Shown here: one piece after another, positions 9,766-21,987 of the stretch | How the letters are laid out: every line of letters begins with the position of its first letter | Position numbering within the stretch: position 1 is the stretch's first letter | Source: Conidiobolus incongruus B7586 | Taxonomy: Eukaryota > Entomophthoromycota > Entomophthoromycetes > Entomophthorales > Conidiobolaceae | Direction of reading: 5' to 3' | DNA length: 27,188 nt | Assembly: GCA_000697335.1 (NCBI GenBank) | Contig: JNEM01014343.1 | Location: 1 to 27,188 of the forward strand | Made by a program: the position numbers and the translations under genes | Notes under the pieces: model-generated | Seen by the model: only the letters and a program-made list of their open reading frames with translations | Told to the model about the DNA's origin: nothing | Database searches by the model: none

Positions 9766-10542
9766 TTATTGTAAACTTGGTGGATGTGGAACTTCAACTA
9801 CTTCAGGTTGCCGGGCATTCTTTAAAATTATTACACATTGCTCAACCTTACCTAAGCAAATATACTGAGTCTGAACCTTGAAAGCATACACTAAGCCTCG
9901 AATAGTATAACCAATACCCCTAAAGTCAAAGAACTGAACAACGGCCAATCCAATATCAAAAACGAGCAAAAGAACCATAATGACACACATTTTAATTAAC
10001 AAGCTATTCAAACTCTTATTCTCCGACTCATTTGCAATACGATGGAGACCGTAAATCATCATAATATCAGATATAGTTGTAATAACTGCGAGCCAAATCA
10101 TGACACCGGCCTCACCGCCATAGCTAGTATTAATATAGGGATCATAGTCGGGATATCTTGCAAACAAACCTAAAGCAATAGTAGTGAATAAAGTCATAGA
10201 TGTAAAGGATACAACGAAGCCCTTAAAAATATATTCGTAAAACTTCTCAAAAATACATTTAGTCTGCCTGTAAAACATCCAAAATGCCATATTTCCGTAA
10301 GCGATCCAGAAGAAGCCGCCAAAGATTGAAAATATCCATGAGTAATCCTCGGCAGCATTCATGGACCATAGGGTAATAAATACACTAGATATTGTCGCAA
10401 ACAAAATGGTAATAAGGTGAAGACGGAAGGTGAGCTTGTCATCAATGGCGTTACCCAGTACGAAATGAAGCAGCAGTGCATTGATGAGAATGGTTCCAGC
10501 TCCCATACTCGCTGAAATTACTGTAATATCTCCTGCGTCCAT
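9766..10542 (-). CDS. Orphan seven-span integral membrane protein
   Basis: Single-exon gene read on the reverse strand, 258 residues, from CAT at 10540-10542 to TTA at 9766-9768. Seven hydrophobic segments can be placed by eye at about residues 9-30, 40-62, 68-92, 105-127, 143-167, 181-203 and 208-240, the last interrupted by Lys/Gln. Polar and charged loops lie between, for example RQTKCIFEKFYEY after span 3 and HRIANESENKSLNS after span 5. There is no cleavable signal peptide, no DRY or NPxxY motif of class A receptors, and no retinal-lysine motif I can identify. The C-terminal tail is short (PEVVEVPHPPSLQ). Clear intermixed loops and a G/C content well above the flanks make it a real gene. 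A receptor-like or transporter-like role is only inference from topology. Its 3' end faces the A/T-rich block. Confidence 0.8.
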   Translation of the reverse strand: MDAGDITVISASMGAGTILINALLLHFVLGNAIDDKLTFRLHLITILFATISSVFITLWSMNAAEDYSWIFSIFGGFFWIAYGNMAFWMFYRQTKCIFEKFYEYIFKGFVVSFTSMTLFTTIALGLFARYPDYDPYINTSYGGEAGVMIWLAVITTISDIMMIYGLHRIANESENKSLNSLLIKMCVIMVLLLVFDIGLAVVQFFDFRGIGYTIRGLVYAFKVQTQYICLGKVEQCVIILKNARQPEVVEVPHPPSLQ

Positions 10543-13500
10543 TTTAAAATTTAATTAAATAACTTTAAAAATCTGGTTCCTGAGTTAATGACCATATTCA
10601 TTAAATATCGATAGAAACATAAAAACCCAAGTATCAGAATCAAACACAATGTTACAGACTAACTTATAGGCCAAATTATACTGAACCATTCAACAGCACT
10701 AACCTGATTGTTATTATTATTATTTACTTCATTAATTTATCATCTTTGAATTTTGTGTAATAATTTGCGACAAAATGAAATTTTTGTTTCAAAAATTATT
10801 TCATAAACAAAAATTACAAGTAAATTTAAACAAATTTGCTTTTCTCCCAACATTTTAACAATATTCTGTTAAAATATCAGCTCACCTATATGAATTTGAT
10901 AAATATAGCATAGATTCATCATTAATAGTTATAATATATGTGCGTTTATATGATCTATTTCCATTAATCTAATCGGCCAATTATCATTTTTAAATTATTT
11001 TAAATTTAATAATATATTTAAATATGAAATCAATCTATTTCTGATTTTTTCAAATTGAAATTTAAAAATAATCATATTTCAAATGAACATTGTTTTTTCA
11101 ATATTAAATAGTATAGAAAATCATAAATGTCATGATGATAATATTCACTAATGTGTAAATGAATATATATTAACATATATATTGAATTATATTTAACATA
11201 GAAATTATATATCATTGAATGATTATTTTACTAATGTTATTGAATAATCAAAAACTAATTTTTCTAGATAAAAATCCTACCTAAAATTGAAAAAAAATTT
11301 AAACTTCAAAGTTAAAAATAAGTTTCATAGTAACAAATATGTATTTGAGAGATTAAATTTTCATTCAATTAATAACCTTAAACATATATATTTTTAAAAA
11401 TTCTATGCCTTATTCAAAGATATTCAAGCACTATATCAATGTATAGACTTTGGTCTTGAATTTAATCCATATTTTAATTTGAATTTGACTTTTGGCGTAT
11501 TTTCAAGTATGAAATATTTATTAAAAAGTGATATTTTTGTTCAAATTAGAAAATAATACTATCAATATCTTTATCCTCTATTCCAATTAGAATATTTTTT
11601 TATTTTTAATTATATATAAAATTGTATTTTAATTATTTTATTAGAATACTATCAATATTATTATATTGATACATTATATAATGGTATTAGATATTTGAAA
11701 CAAGGTCGAAATATTGATACTTATTAGTATTTAATGTTTAATGAATCTTCAAACTTTTTGGAAAATAACTGTTTCTCTAATATGATAAATGAAAACTTTT
11801 GAAATTCACCAACAATTAGGATGAAAAAAAATTTACTCAATATTTTAAATGATAATATAAATAATACTATTTAAGTACCAAATGACAGTCAAATATAACT
11901 TTTTATGATACTCTTTTGCTAATTTGAATTACTTCAATTACTAAGAATTTTCCCTGTTGATTTTTGCCACACCTTTGTTAGACTTATTCAGTTGAAATTG
12001 TATTGCACGGTATCATGTTTTATCACTCAATTCAAAATATTTACGAATTAAGCTCTATTTAGCTTAATATATATGCACCTAGTCATTCTATGTAATAGTA
12101 AATAAGCATTTATCATTATCAGACCAATTATTACAATATAGCTCGTAATACAGCTATCATATTGTAATTTGATGTGAATATTGTGCACATTTAAGCACAT
12201 CATAAATATCTCAACATTGAATTGATAACTACATATATCCATTATATTAAATATAAAATTATTTTATAGTATATTCAACACTGTTTAGCATTGATAATTG
12301 ATAATTATTAGCATCGTTTGTTTCAATTGAAAATAGTAGATAAATCATTTAAATTTCAATAACAAAATTCGAAATTCTTGAGATTTTCATATTATTTGTT
12401 AATAGAAATCCATATAATCAATATAATAATTTTAAAATTAAATATCATTTATAGTTTGGATGCAATATGCTTAATAAAGTGAATTATTTTTTGATAATAA
12501 TCAATTCGGAATCAAATATATTTTTCTAATTCATTGTGTTTCTAAATACTTGTATAATTGTATATACCAGAAAATATCCTGATCATGCATCTAAAAGCCA
12601 TCAACAAAATAGAACAAGTTATAAAATAACTATTTGATATAATGTAACCACTAAAAAATCTCAAGAATCAAATAGCTTTTAATTAAAAACTAAAAACACT
12701 AAATGAAACCTTGTTAAATAGAGTCAGAATGATGATATTTTTTGATGTTTTCTAATCTTAAAACTAGCTATATACTTTTACTCTTTTTAGGAACTCAAAC
12801 CCAATTGATCTCAAATTTATCAATTTGCATTACTAAAAATATAAAAAATATAACTGGAAACATTACATTGAACAACTGTTAAAATCTTAAAAGAACTACT
12901 CAACATAGCGTATTTATTGCATTAATAAAGAACAATTCCTTATAGCTTTATTTATATTGTAGATCTTAAATTTATCACAATAACAATCAATAAAATTCAA
13001 TTTTTGGATCATTTTCTAATTTTAGAAAATCAAATCCAAATTTCACTATTAAAAATGGATCCTGAATATGAATAAAATAAATAAAATTGTCTTAAAGATA
13101 TTACTAGTATAAAAGATATATTGTAAAGCTGGATAATATCAATATTATCAATTCTATTTAAATACTATCAAAAGAGTAACATTATGACTATGATTTTAAT
13201 TATTTTGCCAATTTACATTTTCTATAATATCAAATTAGAATTGAATTAAAAATTTAAACTGGTGATTAGAAAGCATTAATCAATTTAATTTTCATAGGAT
13301 TGCATTAATCATTTAAATAAATTAATTTATTCACATTTGATTTATGGAAGATGTAAAGATAATTCAGTTAATCAATTATTACATATAATAGAGTTGATAC
13401 TTCCTATATAATTCAGAAAATATTAATGATGAATTTACATTATATTCTAAACAATTGCTGAAATCTCAATAAACAAAATATTTTAAGAATACTGTATTAT

Positions 13501-14074
13501 CATTTGTGTTATTAAATATAAAGAAAATGTTTATGGATTGATAAATAGAGAATTTAAAAGGAAGTAATACTAATAACGTGGATTTGGATTCTGCTACTTC
13601 ATCAAGTCGATAATTAATACTTGTATTTAATAATAGAATGAAGGACAATTAAGAGTCTTAATATTCATGAAAAATGACGGAATTACTAATTTTATATATG
13701 AAGGATTATGATTATACTAATATTACATATATTATATAATATACAATATAATCATTTCATAAAAGCAAAGAATTAAATAAATTTGGTATTAAAAAGGTTA
13801 TTGTGAGACAATATCAAAATATTTTTTTAAATGAGATCGATTAGGGGAGATATGAATAAGAGCATTGAATGTTAATTTATGACCAATAGAGATTAAAACA
13901 ATTAAGGGAAATTTATTGGTAAGACAAGTCAATTTGCTTGGAGAAGGGTTTAATCAATTAATAACATTTCACATTCAGCATTCTACTTTCAATAACCAAA
14001 GTCTAAAATACAAAGTTCAATTTTCCAACTGATTTAATCATCTTTGGCCACCCTGCTTATCTTTACACCTCTGG
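10543..14074. other. Long intergenic spacer between the divergent 7-TM and Rho GEF genes
   Basis: About 3.5 kb without a supportable gene. It must contain both promoters, since the 7-TM gene reads left and the GEF gene reads right. Small reverse-strand open frames at 12048-12242 and 13466-13648 are low-complexity Ile/Leu/Tyr strings and are not called. The sequence just before the GEF start (from about 13820) is less A/T-rich, with a purine-rich stretch, and may be promoter or leader. No RNA gene or repeat family was recognised. Confidence 0.6.
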
Positions 14075-17000
14075 ATGAGCTCGGTTGATAAACTTCATAC
14101 TCCTAATAGCCTCAATTCACCAATTGAACATATACATTGTATTTTTGATAATCACTGTCAAGTTGGTTTGGTAAATTCAATGGACTCCCAATTCAAATCT
14201 ACCCGCTCTCCCCCTACCCGTCCACTGCCAAATCTACCGCCGACCTTTAGGAATAATAATGAACCAAATTCGAGAGCAAATTTCTCATCTAACTATCATA
14301 ATAATCTAGAAAACGAATTTAACTCTAAATTCACTCAACTTAAAATCTCACCTATGAGAAGTCTTCCGAGCTCTTCATTACCTAGTTCATCGGGCTTTTT
14401 AAAAGATAATTCATCTTACGAATCCAGTCCCACTTGCAGCAGCTGGGAACCTGATTCTGCTCTACATTCTGATTCAAATATTGAAACTAGGTCGATGACC
14501 TTTAAACAATCTAGGATGATGTTTGAAAATCTATCCAAAGCACAAGTAATGTCCTTCTTTTCAATTATAAATTCATTAACTTATTTTAATTCTAGGAAAA
14601 TCGATCAGCACCCAACCTTCAGTCTCTTAAAACCCCTCCAAAAATAGAAAGACAAATGACAACAGAATCAATTCTGAGAAAACAACCACCCAATTTTGCA
14701 ATTTCAAATTCCCACTTTAACAAGTTTAATAATAGACCATCAACAATGGTTGAAACAACAAATTCTTCTAGTCTAGTAAACTCTAATATCAACAATAATA
14801 GCTCTCCATATTCCAATCTTTACCCACAAGATAAATCGAATATGCAAAGATCCCAATACAATTCAGTCCGGTCCCCATCAAGTCTATCAAAAACTAGTAA
14901 CGAAACTAACACTAACGAGAGCTCAATATCGGACTCTCTTCCTCCAGCTTCCAACTCAGTTCCTACTTTAGTCCCTAATAGGACGCAGAGTTTAAAAAAC
15001 CTCGAAGGCAAAAACAATCTTAATTCAGAGAATAGGCCAGAATCTCGAATATCTGATAGTTCAATTGATTCGTCGATACGAAGTATCAATAGCGACACCA
15101 GTCAACGAAAAAATGTTATCAATGAATTAATTTCGACGGAATCTGCATATTGTCATGATTTAAAGATTATCGATAAACTCTATCTCCAGCCTTGTTCAGA
15201 GAGTCCCCATATTTTCGCTGATAAAGATATCAAACTGGTATTTTCAAACCTTCAAGAGATTATAGATTGCTCGGAGACGTTACAGAATAGCTTTATCGAG
15301 AATGACTATATGGTAGGACATAGCTTTATTGATAATTTAGAGTTAATTAGGAAGGTATATCTGGAATATTTCAAATCTCATGAGATGTCAATGCAGAGAC
15401 TTCAAGAGCTTTATCAGAATATTGAAGTTAAAAACTTTTTTCAGGTACTTTCACATTCCAATTTGTTCTGATTTTATTTTAATATTGATATTCTTAGAAA
15501 TGTGATGAAAACCTTCGTGGCCAGACTAGCGCTTGGGATCTTAATTCTCTGCTAATCAAACCAGCTCAAAGGTTTTTGAAATATCCTCTACTCATTAAGG
15601 TAACAAATAGTTTCTAATCTATCAATTAACATTTAAACTCAATAATATTAGGAACTCATTGTAAATACGAATAATCGAGATCCAGACTATTCAAAATTAC
15701 AAAAAGCATTCCTGTCACTCCAAGAGATGGCAGATAAATTTAATGAATTAAAAAAGCGTCGAGAATTTATCGATCAAATCGTCGGTACTAAAAAGAAGGA
15801 AATTGATTTAAGATCTGGATTTAATAAAAAAATTATTAGGAGAGCTCAAAAAGTAGGTGAATATTTCGAGATATCATCATTTTTAGTTTTTAACTGTATA
15901 TTTTCTAGCTTAAAATGGTCACCGGTATTGTTGAAGCTGCAGTAGACAATGAGTACGTTTCAATCGTTAATGAAATCTTCAAGCAAGAAAAAGGCATTAG
16001 GATATTTTTAGAATCTATCACTAACTGGTACGAAAATGTCAAACTTTTTCTCCATGCTCAAGAACAATTAGCAATTGCTTTTCAAGAAGCATACAGTGTA
16101 TCGACGGGTAAGCTCGAAACCGAAAGCATCGCCGAATCCATAATTAAAGCTGGTAAATATGCAAGTTTGGTGAAACGATATGCTGACACTGAAAGAAGTA
16201 TTCTGGTAATATTAGATTAAAAATATTTTATTTTTATGATTCTTATCAATTTATTCAATTAGGAATCAAAACTCAAACACTTCATCCCCAAAATCCATCA
16301 ACTATTAGATTTATATAAAAATCCATATATCGTAATGAGGAAAAGAGATCTAAAGTTTTTAGATTACTCAAGTCTATTAGATAAACCTGAAAACCATAAA
16401 GGAAGAATGGAAGCTATGGAAGCTTATCGATTAGTCAACGAAGAATTAAAAGATGAGCTTCCAGAATTTTTAAATATCATGTACGATCATTGGAGCATCT
16501 TGATAGTATATTTTAGCAAATTGCAAGCTGATTTTGATATGAGACTAGTTGAAATGTGGTTATCTGAATTACCTGAATTGGGAATTACTCACCATCCTCA
16601 CGCAAGTATTGTTAAGGGATATAAACTTACTTCCCTCAGCTCCGGTCCAACAGATCTATTCACCAAATCAGTACTACATATTGCTGCTGCTACGAGGAAT
16701 AGTCATACATTGAGACATTCTAAGTCTATTTCAAATGATATTGTAGAAAATGGATCCTTAATATCGAGATCTAACACAGGTTTAACCACTACCCTCAGTC
16801 GCGATGAAGGCTCAAGAGGTAATTTATACCATCATAATAATCGTTATCATTCCGCCACAGTAGCCGCTCCATCTCGAAGGGAAAGAGCTCCACTCCCTAA
16901 AACAACTACCAATACTCCATTGCAAAATTCGGCAAGTAGTCTCCTCTCACAAGAGAGTTTAGATGATACAAAATCCCAAACCTCTGAAGTATTCCCACAC

Positions 17001-17411
17001 CGACTTACTGTGCACCTATCGGGTGGACCAGAACCCCTAATTAATCGTGATGAGTTGATAGCTTTAGTAGAAACTAAGAATCGAACCAAATCCAGTGACC
17101 AAGTAACCAACGTTGATAGCCTCTACTCTGATTCAGGATCTGCAAAACCCACAGACCAAGAAACCCTTTCTTCGGCTTCGTCCCGCCCACTATCACCCGA
17201 ATCGAACTCAGCCAAGCCCGTCAAGTTTAAACCATTCGAATGCATATCATTGTACCCATACACACCTCGATCAGAAGTAGAAATGGCACTCGAGGTGGGC
17301 ACACTTCTCACAGTATATCGAGCAACACAGGATGATCCACCCTGGTGGTATGGTAAGTCCAATATGGGGAAAAAAGGATGGTTCCCATCTAACTATACTC
17401 AGAGGCGATAA
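14075..17411 (+). CDS. Rho-family GEF with DH, BAR and SH3 domains (Tuba/DNMBP- and Gef1-like, probable Cdc42 GEF)
   Basis: Six exons, 14075-14545, 14596-15444, 15498-15599, 15652-15852, 15909-16205 and 16263-17411, give 1022 residues. All five introns (50-57 nt) are phase 0. Residues 1-325 are Ser/Asn/Pro-rich and probably disordered, with a Pro-rich SH3-ligand-like motif (PPTRPLPNLPP, residues 46-56). DH domain about 326-510: RKNVINELISTESAYCHDL at the start and the signature LLIKPAQRFLKYPLLIKEL across exons 3-4. A BAR domain takes the place of the usual PH domain, about 520-735, ending near FDMRLVEMWLSEL. After a Ser-rich linker, an SH3 domain ends the protein (about 963-1020: SLYPYTPRS, WWYGK, GWFPSNY). 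DH followed by BAR is diagnostic of the Tuba family and fission yeast Gef1. These exchange GDP for GTP on Cdc42 at curved membranes and growth sites. The Cdc42 specificity is inferred from family. Confidence 0.92.
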
Positions 17412-19977
17412 GCCACAAAATTTCTATTTAACAAATCATTAGCTTTCATAAGGTACATTTTTGTAAATTTCAACCTTTATTAAATCCTACTTATATGTAT
17501 ATTATTATGGTCTGCATTCATTCATTCAATATAAAAAATTAATTTTATTAAGTGTTTAATTTTGTTATTAATTGATGATAGGTGAATTATAAAATAAATT
17601 GAATAACAATAATATTAGATCAATAATCCAACTCAATTACTTGTTTTATAGATATCAATTAAGATTAAATCATGCAATGTTTTGAATTGAATACTTTATA
17701 TTTTAGAATTTTAATATTATTCAAATTGGCTTGATTTTTTAATATAGATGATTTTATAACTTTGATTTATTTTTCTTTTATTAAATACTATTTGTATTAA
17801 CTAATAGTTAAAACGTACAAATTGAATCGAATGTTATATTTAATAATCCATAAATATACTTTAACTAATATATAAATAATACAATTGATTAATATAGTTA
17901 TAACTCATAATTTAAAATTCACTCAATGAATAATATCAGTTCAAATTTGGTTTTTTAATAATAAGAATAACATTATTATTCAAATATTTCCTACTTTTTG
18001 AATAACTTTTTACTATGATTAAATCAAAATACCATTTGATTAGTATATTTTTCTTACTATAATTACTTGATAATATTTAAAACCGATTAAAAATTAATTT
18101 TCTAAATAATCATATTAGTTATAATTATATTATAAAATATTATAATCCAGGTAAATATATAACTTAAGATTATATTCAAATTATATTGAATTATCTATTA
18201 AAAAAGAATAAATGAAAATAATATTCTCAATCAATATATAATTTATATTCTCAAAAATTCAGTTTATTATTTTTATTTCAATAAATGATTTTATAATAGG
18301 TAATTAATATATAATGTGTAAAGTTAATTACCAATTTTATACGCCATATACATTGAATTCTATCAAATCATTAAATGGTTTACCAACATCTGTGCAATAT
18401 TTTTACACCTTAAACAATAACGATATTATGATCATTAATAATTACTATTTTATTAATTATAATTGATTAAAATATATATATATGATTCTTATTATCCAAT
18501 TTTAGAATTAATTAATTAATATCCTTTAAAAGTAAGAAAATTTTAAAATTTGAACCAGTTAAATAAATTAAAATAATATTAGGATAAATATTTAAATTTA
18601 TTAATTTTATTAATTTAAAAATTAATTTTAATATAAATAATTAAAAAAATTAATATTAATCAATAAGATTATATATTTGTGATGTCTTGTATATTATTTT
18701 GATTTGATAATTGGTAAATTATAATAAAAATATTTTAAAGTATTTAATTGATTAATAATTTGATATTATTAATTTTGTTTGATTTTAGATAATGAAAAAT
18801 AATTTGAAAGCTATTTAATTAAATGACAAGTATTGAATATTATAGAAATAAAAAATTATTATTAATATAAAACTTTTTTGAATATTTTCCCCAAATTTGA
18901 GCTTAAAAAATTATAAAATATCAAAGGATAGTTGACTATTTTTACCAATATTTATACATTCAAAAATCAGAATTATAATAACAATAACCTAATTGAAATT
19001 AGATAATCAATATTAATTATTACATACGAGCAACTATCAAAAAATCCTATCTGACATCTTTGACAAATTTAAATGGATAAATTTTCCTTAAATTATACTC
19101 TGATAATATAAAATTCAAATATTTAAATCAATGAAATCATTTTAATTGTGAAATTTGATAATAATTAATAAAAACTCTTAGGAATTGGATAAATGCCCTT
19201 TGAGTGATCCAGGGTTCTCTGTTCTTGATGTTTTGATATTCTATAATAATTTAAATGCTTATTTTATCTTCTATGATTAACAATAAATTGATTATATACT
19301 AGCCAAATTCCAAAATTTAATTGATAATTGCATTCAATGTATTGGTAAACTTAATAAATATAACTGATACTGAATATACTACATAACTATATAAAAAGGA
19401 ATAATAATATTTATACACAATTCCATATACTATTCTACTTTAATATTAGATTCATAATTAAAGATCAATAAAGACTTCAAAATATTAGTTGAAAGAGATT
19501 TAAACCAAAGCTTTATAATTCATATTATAAGTAACCTTAGAGTTTTATGAATGATTAAGTCAAGAGTCAAAGCAAATATGAAAATAATTAAGATTCAAAT
19601 TTCTTCATTTCACTATGCAGAACATGACAAGAATTAATTACATATTACATTAATGAATTAATTTTTCAATATTTACTAATTAACTAAAGCTTTGAAAAAT
19701 TAATTAAATATAAAATTTCAAATTAATAAAATATTAACATTAGATTTTTTGATGATGTAGTACTCATTATCTCATTTGTTAATTTATTAAACCTGTAACT
19801 ATTCCAAATATGATCAAATGTTGCATTTGTTCAAAGCTCAATATGAATGAAAAAAAGTATTTACTTCAACTAAAAATTAGAAAATAGAATTATCAGCGAG
19901 GCTATGAAAATAAAAGAAATATTATATAGTTCAAGTAAATTGAAGTGTTAAATATGAATTTGTAAAACCTTTTCATT

Positions 19978-20098
19978 AGCTGCGAAGTCTATATATTTGA
20001 ATTATATTTGAATTATATCTGAATGATGTGATTTGCAGTAAATAAGAATTCGTGTCGTTTTAGTAGGATTATTGGTATATAATAGGAATTTCGCAGCT
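19978..20098. repeat. 9-nt inverted repeat AGCTGCGAA / TTCGCAGCT, about 103 nt apart
   Basis: The arms lie at 19978-19986 and 20090-20098. Each carries five G/C bases in a region where G/C is scarce, so chance pairing is less likely than for an A/T word. The arms do not extend, and no target duplication was seen. It could frame a structured RNA, a tiny terminal-repeat element, or be chance. Confidence 0.4.
19995..20027. repeat. Three tandem 11-nt repeats
   Basis: Two exact units ATTTGAATTAT are followed by a diverged third, ATCTGAATGAT. They lie between the arms of the 9-nt inverted repeat listed separately. Probably replication slippage; a binding-site array is possible. Confidence 0.6.
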
Positions 20099-20707
20099 TT
20101 TGATATATCTCATTTAGTGCATGTGCTTTATTGTATTATTATATTAGTGATTTTAATATTTTTCACTTATGTAACTTATTTTTCAAAACACAATATCGAA
20201 ATTTCAAAGTAGGAGTGGTGTAAATTGTTAAATTTTATGATTTTTCAAGAAAATTATGTTCAACATTGTGTTCAATTGTTCATCCTTATGATGATAAAAA
20301 TGATTATATACTATATTATATTAAAATCATCTTATAGTATGGCTATATTTTATAACCTGAATTATTTATGACCGAATTTATTCTAATTTTCTAACTTTAT
20401 TAGTAAATTCCAAAATTGGATCACAAATTTTATTTTTGGATAAATCTGTTTATTTAACTTTCATTGGTTAAAACTCATCTAGCTTAAATCAAACTTATAA
20501 TTGATAATGAATTTATTATTAGAATGTTTAATAAAATGAGATATTCTCAGTAAAAATTAAGTATAAAACCAAGGTTTAATTATAATGATTGGATAGAATA
20601 ATCAATCTAAATATTAAAAGCTGATGATAAGAGCTGATAAATTCAATATAATGAACATCATAATGTATAACCAAAACTAGTAAGAATAAGATTGCAAATA
20701 TTACCAA

Positions 20708-21049
20708 ATGGGAAGTAAATCGATTGCTAATTTAGTAGAGCGAATTGGGATTAATAGAGCACTCAAAGGAAATTAGATTTTCCTCCACTCAAGATCTACT
20801 ATTGGCACCTCCAAAAGTATACTATCTGTATCACCCCAATTCCAATTAGTTTCACTAAAAAATAAAAGCGTCAAAATCCCTCCAATCACTAGCTGCAAGG
20901 GAATTCTTGGTGATATGGAAACCTCCGATTCAGTAAAATGTATAGTTTATAGTTGAACTAGTGCAAGGACATTATTTGTATTAGGAGATTTAAATTTCAA
21001 AATTAACAGTAAAGAAATTTTAGCGTATTTATCATACCAAAGAATATGA
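20708..21049 (+). pseudogene. Possible broken coding relic, unidentified family
   Basis: One reading frame from an ATG at 20708 holds 111 sense codons broken by only two stops, in DNA where chance frames usually close within a dozen or two codons. The segments read like protein (MGSKSIANLVERIGINRA; SPQFQLVSLKNKSVKIPP; TLFVLGDLNFKINSKEIL), and the patch is richer in G/C than its flanks. No intron of plausible length with GT-AG ends removes both stops. I recognise no family. It may be a decayed host gene, part of a spliced gene misread here, or chance. Confidence 0.35.
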
Positions 21050-21987
21050 TTGGATCGCTAGAATAATACCTGTTATATTTAATATGGATTATTGATGAAA
21101 CTAAATGATAAATTTATTTAGAGTCATAATAATTAAACATAAATAACAATAGCCCTTTTCAATAATAAAATATTGCAATATATCTTATTTATTAAATGAA
21201 ATTTAATCCTTATAATATAATATTTTATTGTTATTGGTTATTATTAATAAAAAAGATGACTATATATTGTGAGAATTAATTATTTTAATTTATATCCATC
21301 AAATGAACAGAATTTCATAAAATAATCGAATGATATTTTAATGAATATAAATTAATAACTAACGTGTTTTTTCATAAATATTATTAATATTGATGCATAT
21401 TAACTATAATGAACAAAATATAAAATATAAAATTTAAAATAATAATGTTATAAAATCAATATTATATATATTTTATAAATCTTGTTAATTAATATTTTAT
21501 ACATATAATTAATATAAATATATAAGTTATTTAATTTAATATAAAATTTTATTTAATTTATATTCAGGGGAATGGGATGAATGAAAATAATGAAAATAAT
21601 AATATTAAATTGAGGCAACTAAAGAAACTTGTTAAATTTAATTTGATTGAAGAATTGATCTTCTAACAATTTCCCAATTCAATCCATATTAATTGACTTC
21701 TCCATCTCCTTTCTCTTTCACTTCTCATTTTTGATTTAAATTAAACACTCAACTTTTAATTATTTTACTTCTTGTTTAGTAATAATAATTATTAATCTTA
21801 AAAGTTATATATTATTCATACTCTCCATTTCTATTCAACTGAATAACGTTATTCATTCATAGTTGACTCTCATATAATATCCTATTATCTTTTTTAATTC
21901 TCATTCTCTAACAAACACGGTCAATTATCAAATTTACCCTGTTTTTGTTTACCCGAATTATCAAATTATTTTAAATTAAATTGAAAG
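21050..21987. other. Upstream region of the KIN1-like kinase gene
   Basis: The first 500 bases are very A/T-rich with nothing coding. From about 21640 to the start codon the composition shifts toward C and T on the plus strand, which suits a promoter and transcribed leader. Confidence 0.5.
21697..21732 (+). promoter_or_regulatory. Pyrimidine-rich tract before the kinase gene
   Basis: A nearly uninterrupted C/T tract (CTTCTCCATCTCCTTTCTC and onward) lies about 260 nt upstream of the ATG. Such CT boxes commonly precede transcription start sites in fungi, so initiation just downstream, with a leader of roughly 200-250 nt, is plausible. This is inference from position and composition. Confidence 0.35.

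Larger units (their letters stand above)
17412..20707. other. Intergenic A+T-rich spacer
   Basis: No supportable gene. The stretch is A/T-rich throughout. The only local structures I noted are the repeat cluster and inverted repeat near 19978-20098, listed separately. Confidence 0.55.

Noticed and set aside
12048-12242. 64-codon reverse-strand frame
   Set aside because: Low-complexity composition, no motif, no splice partner and no G/C rise.
13466-13648. 60-codon reverse-strand frame
   Set aside because: Asn/Ile/Phe-rich chance frame in spacer DNA without supporting signals.
14546-14647. Early end of the GEF N-terminal frame at 14647 as a separate short gene
   Set aside because: A phase-0 intron (14546-14595) joins this frame smoothly to the next one, so it is exon 1 of the GEF gene.
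14619-15098. Two reverse-strand frames opposite the GEF N-terminus
   Set aside because: They mirror Ser/Asn-rich coding sequence of the GEF gene, whose domains and splice phases are clear.
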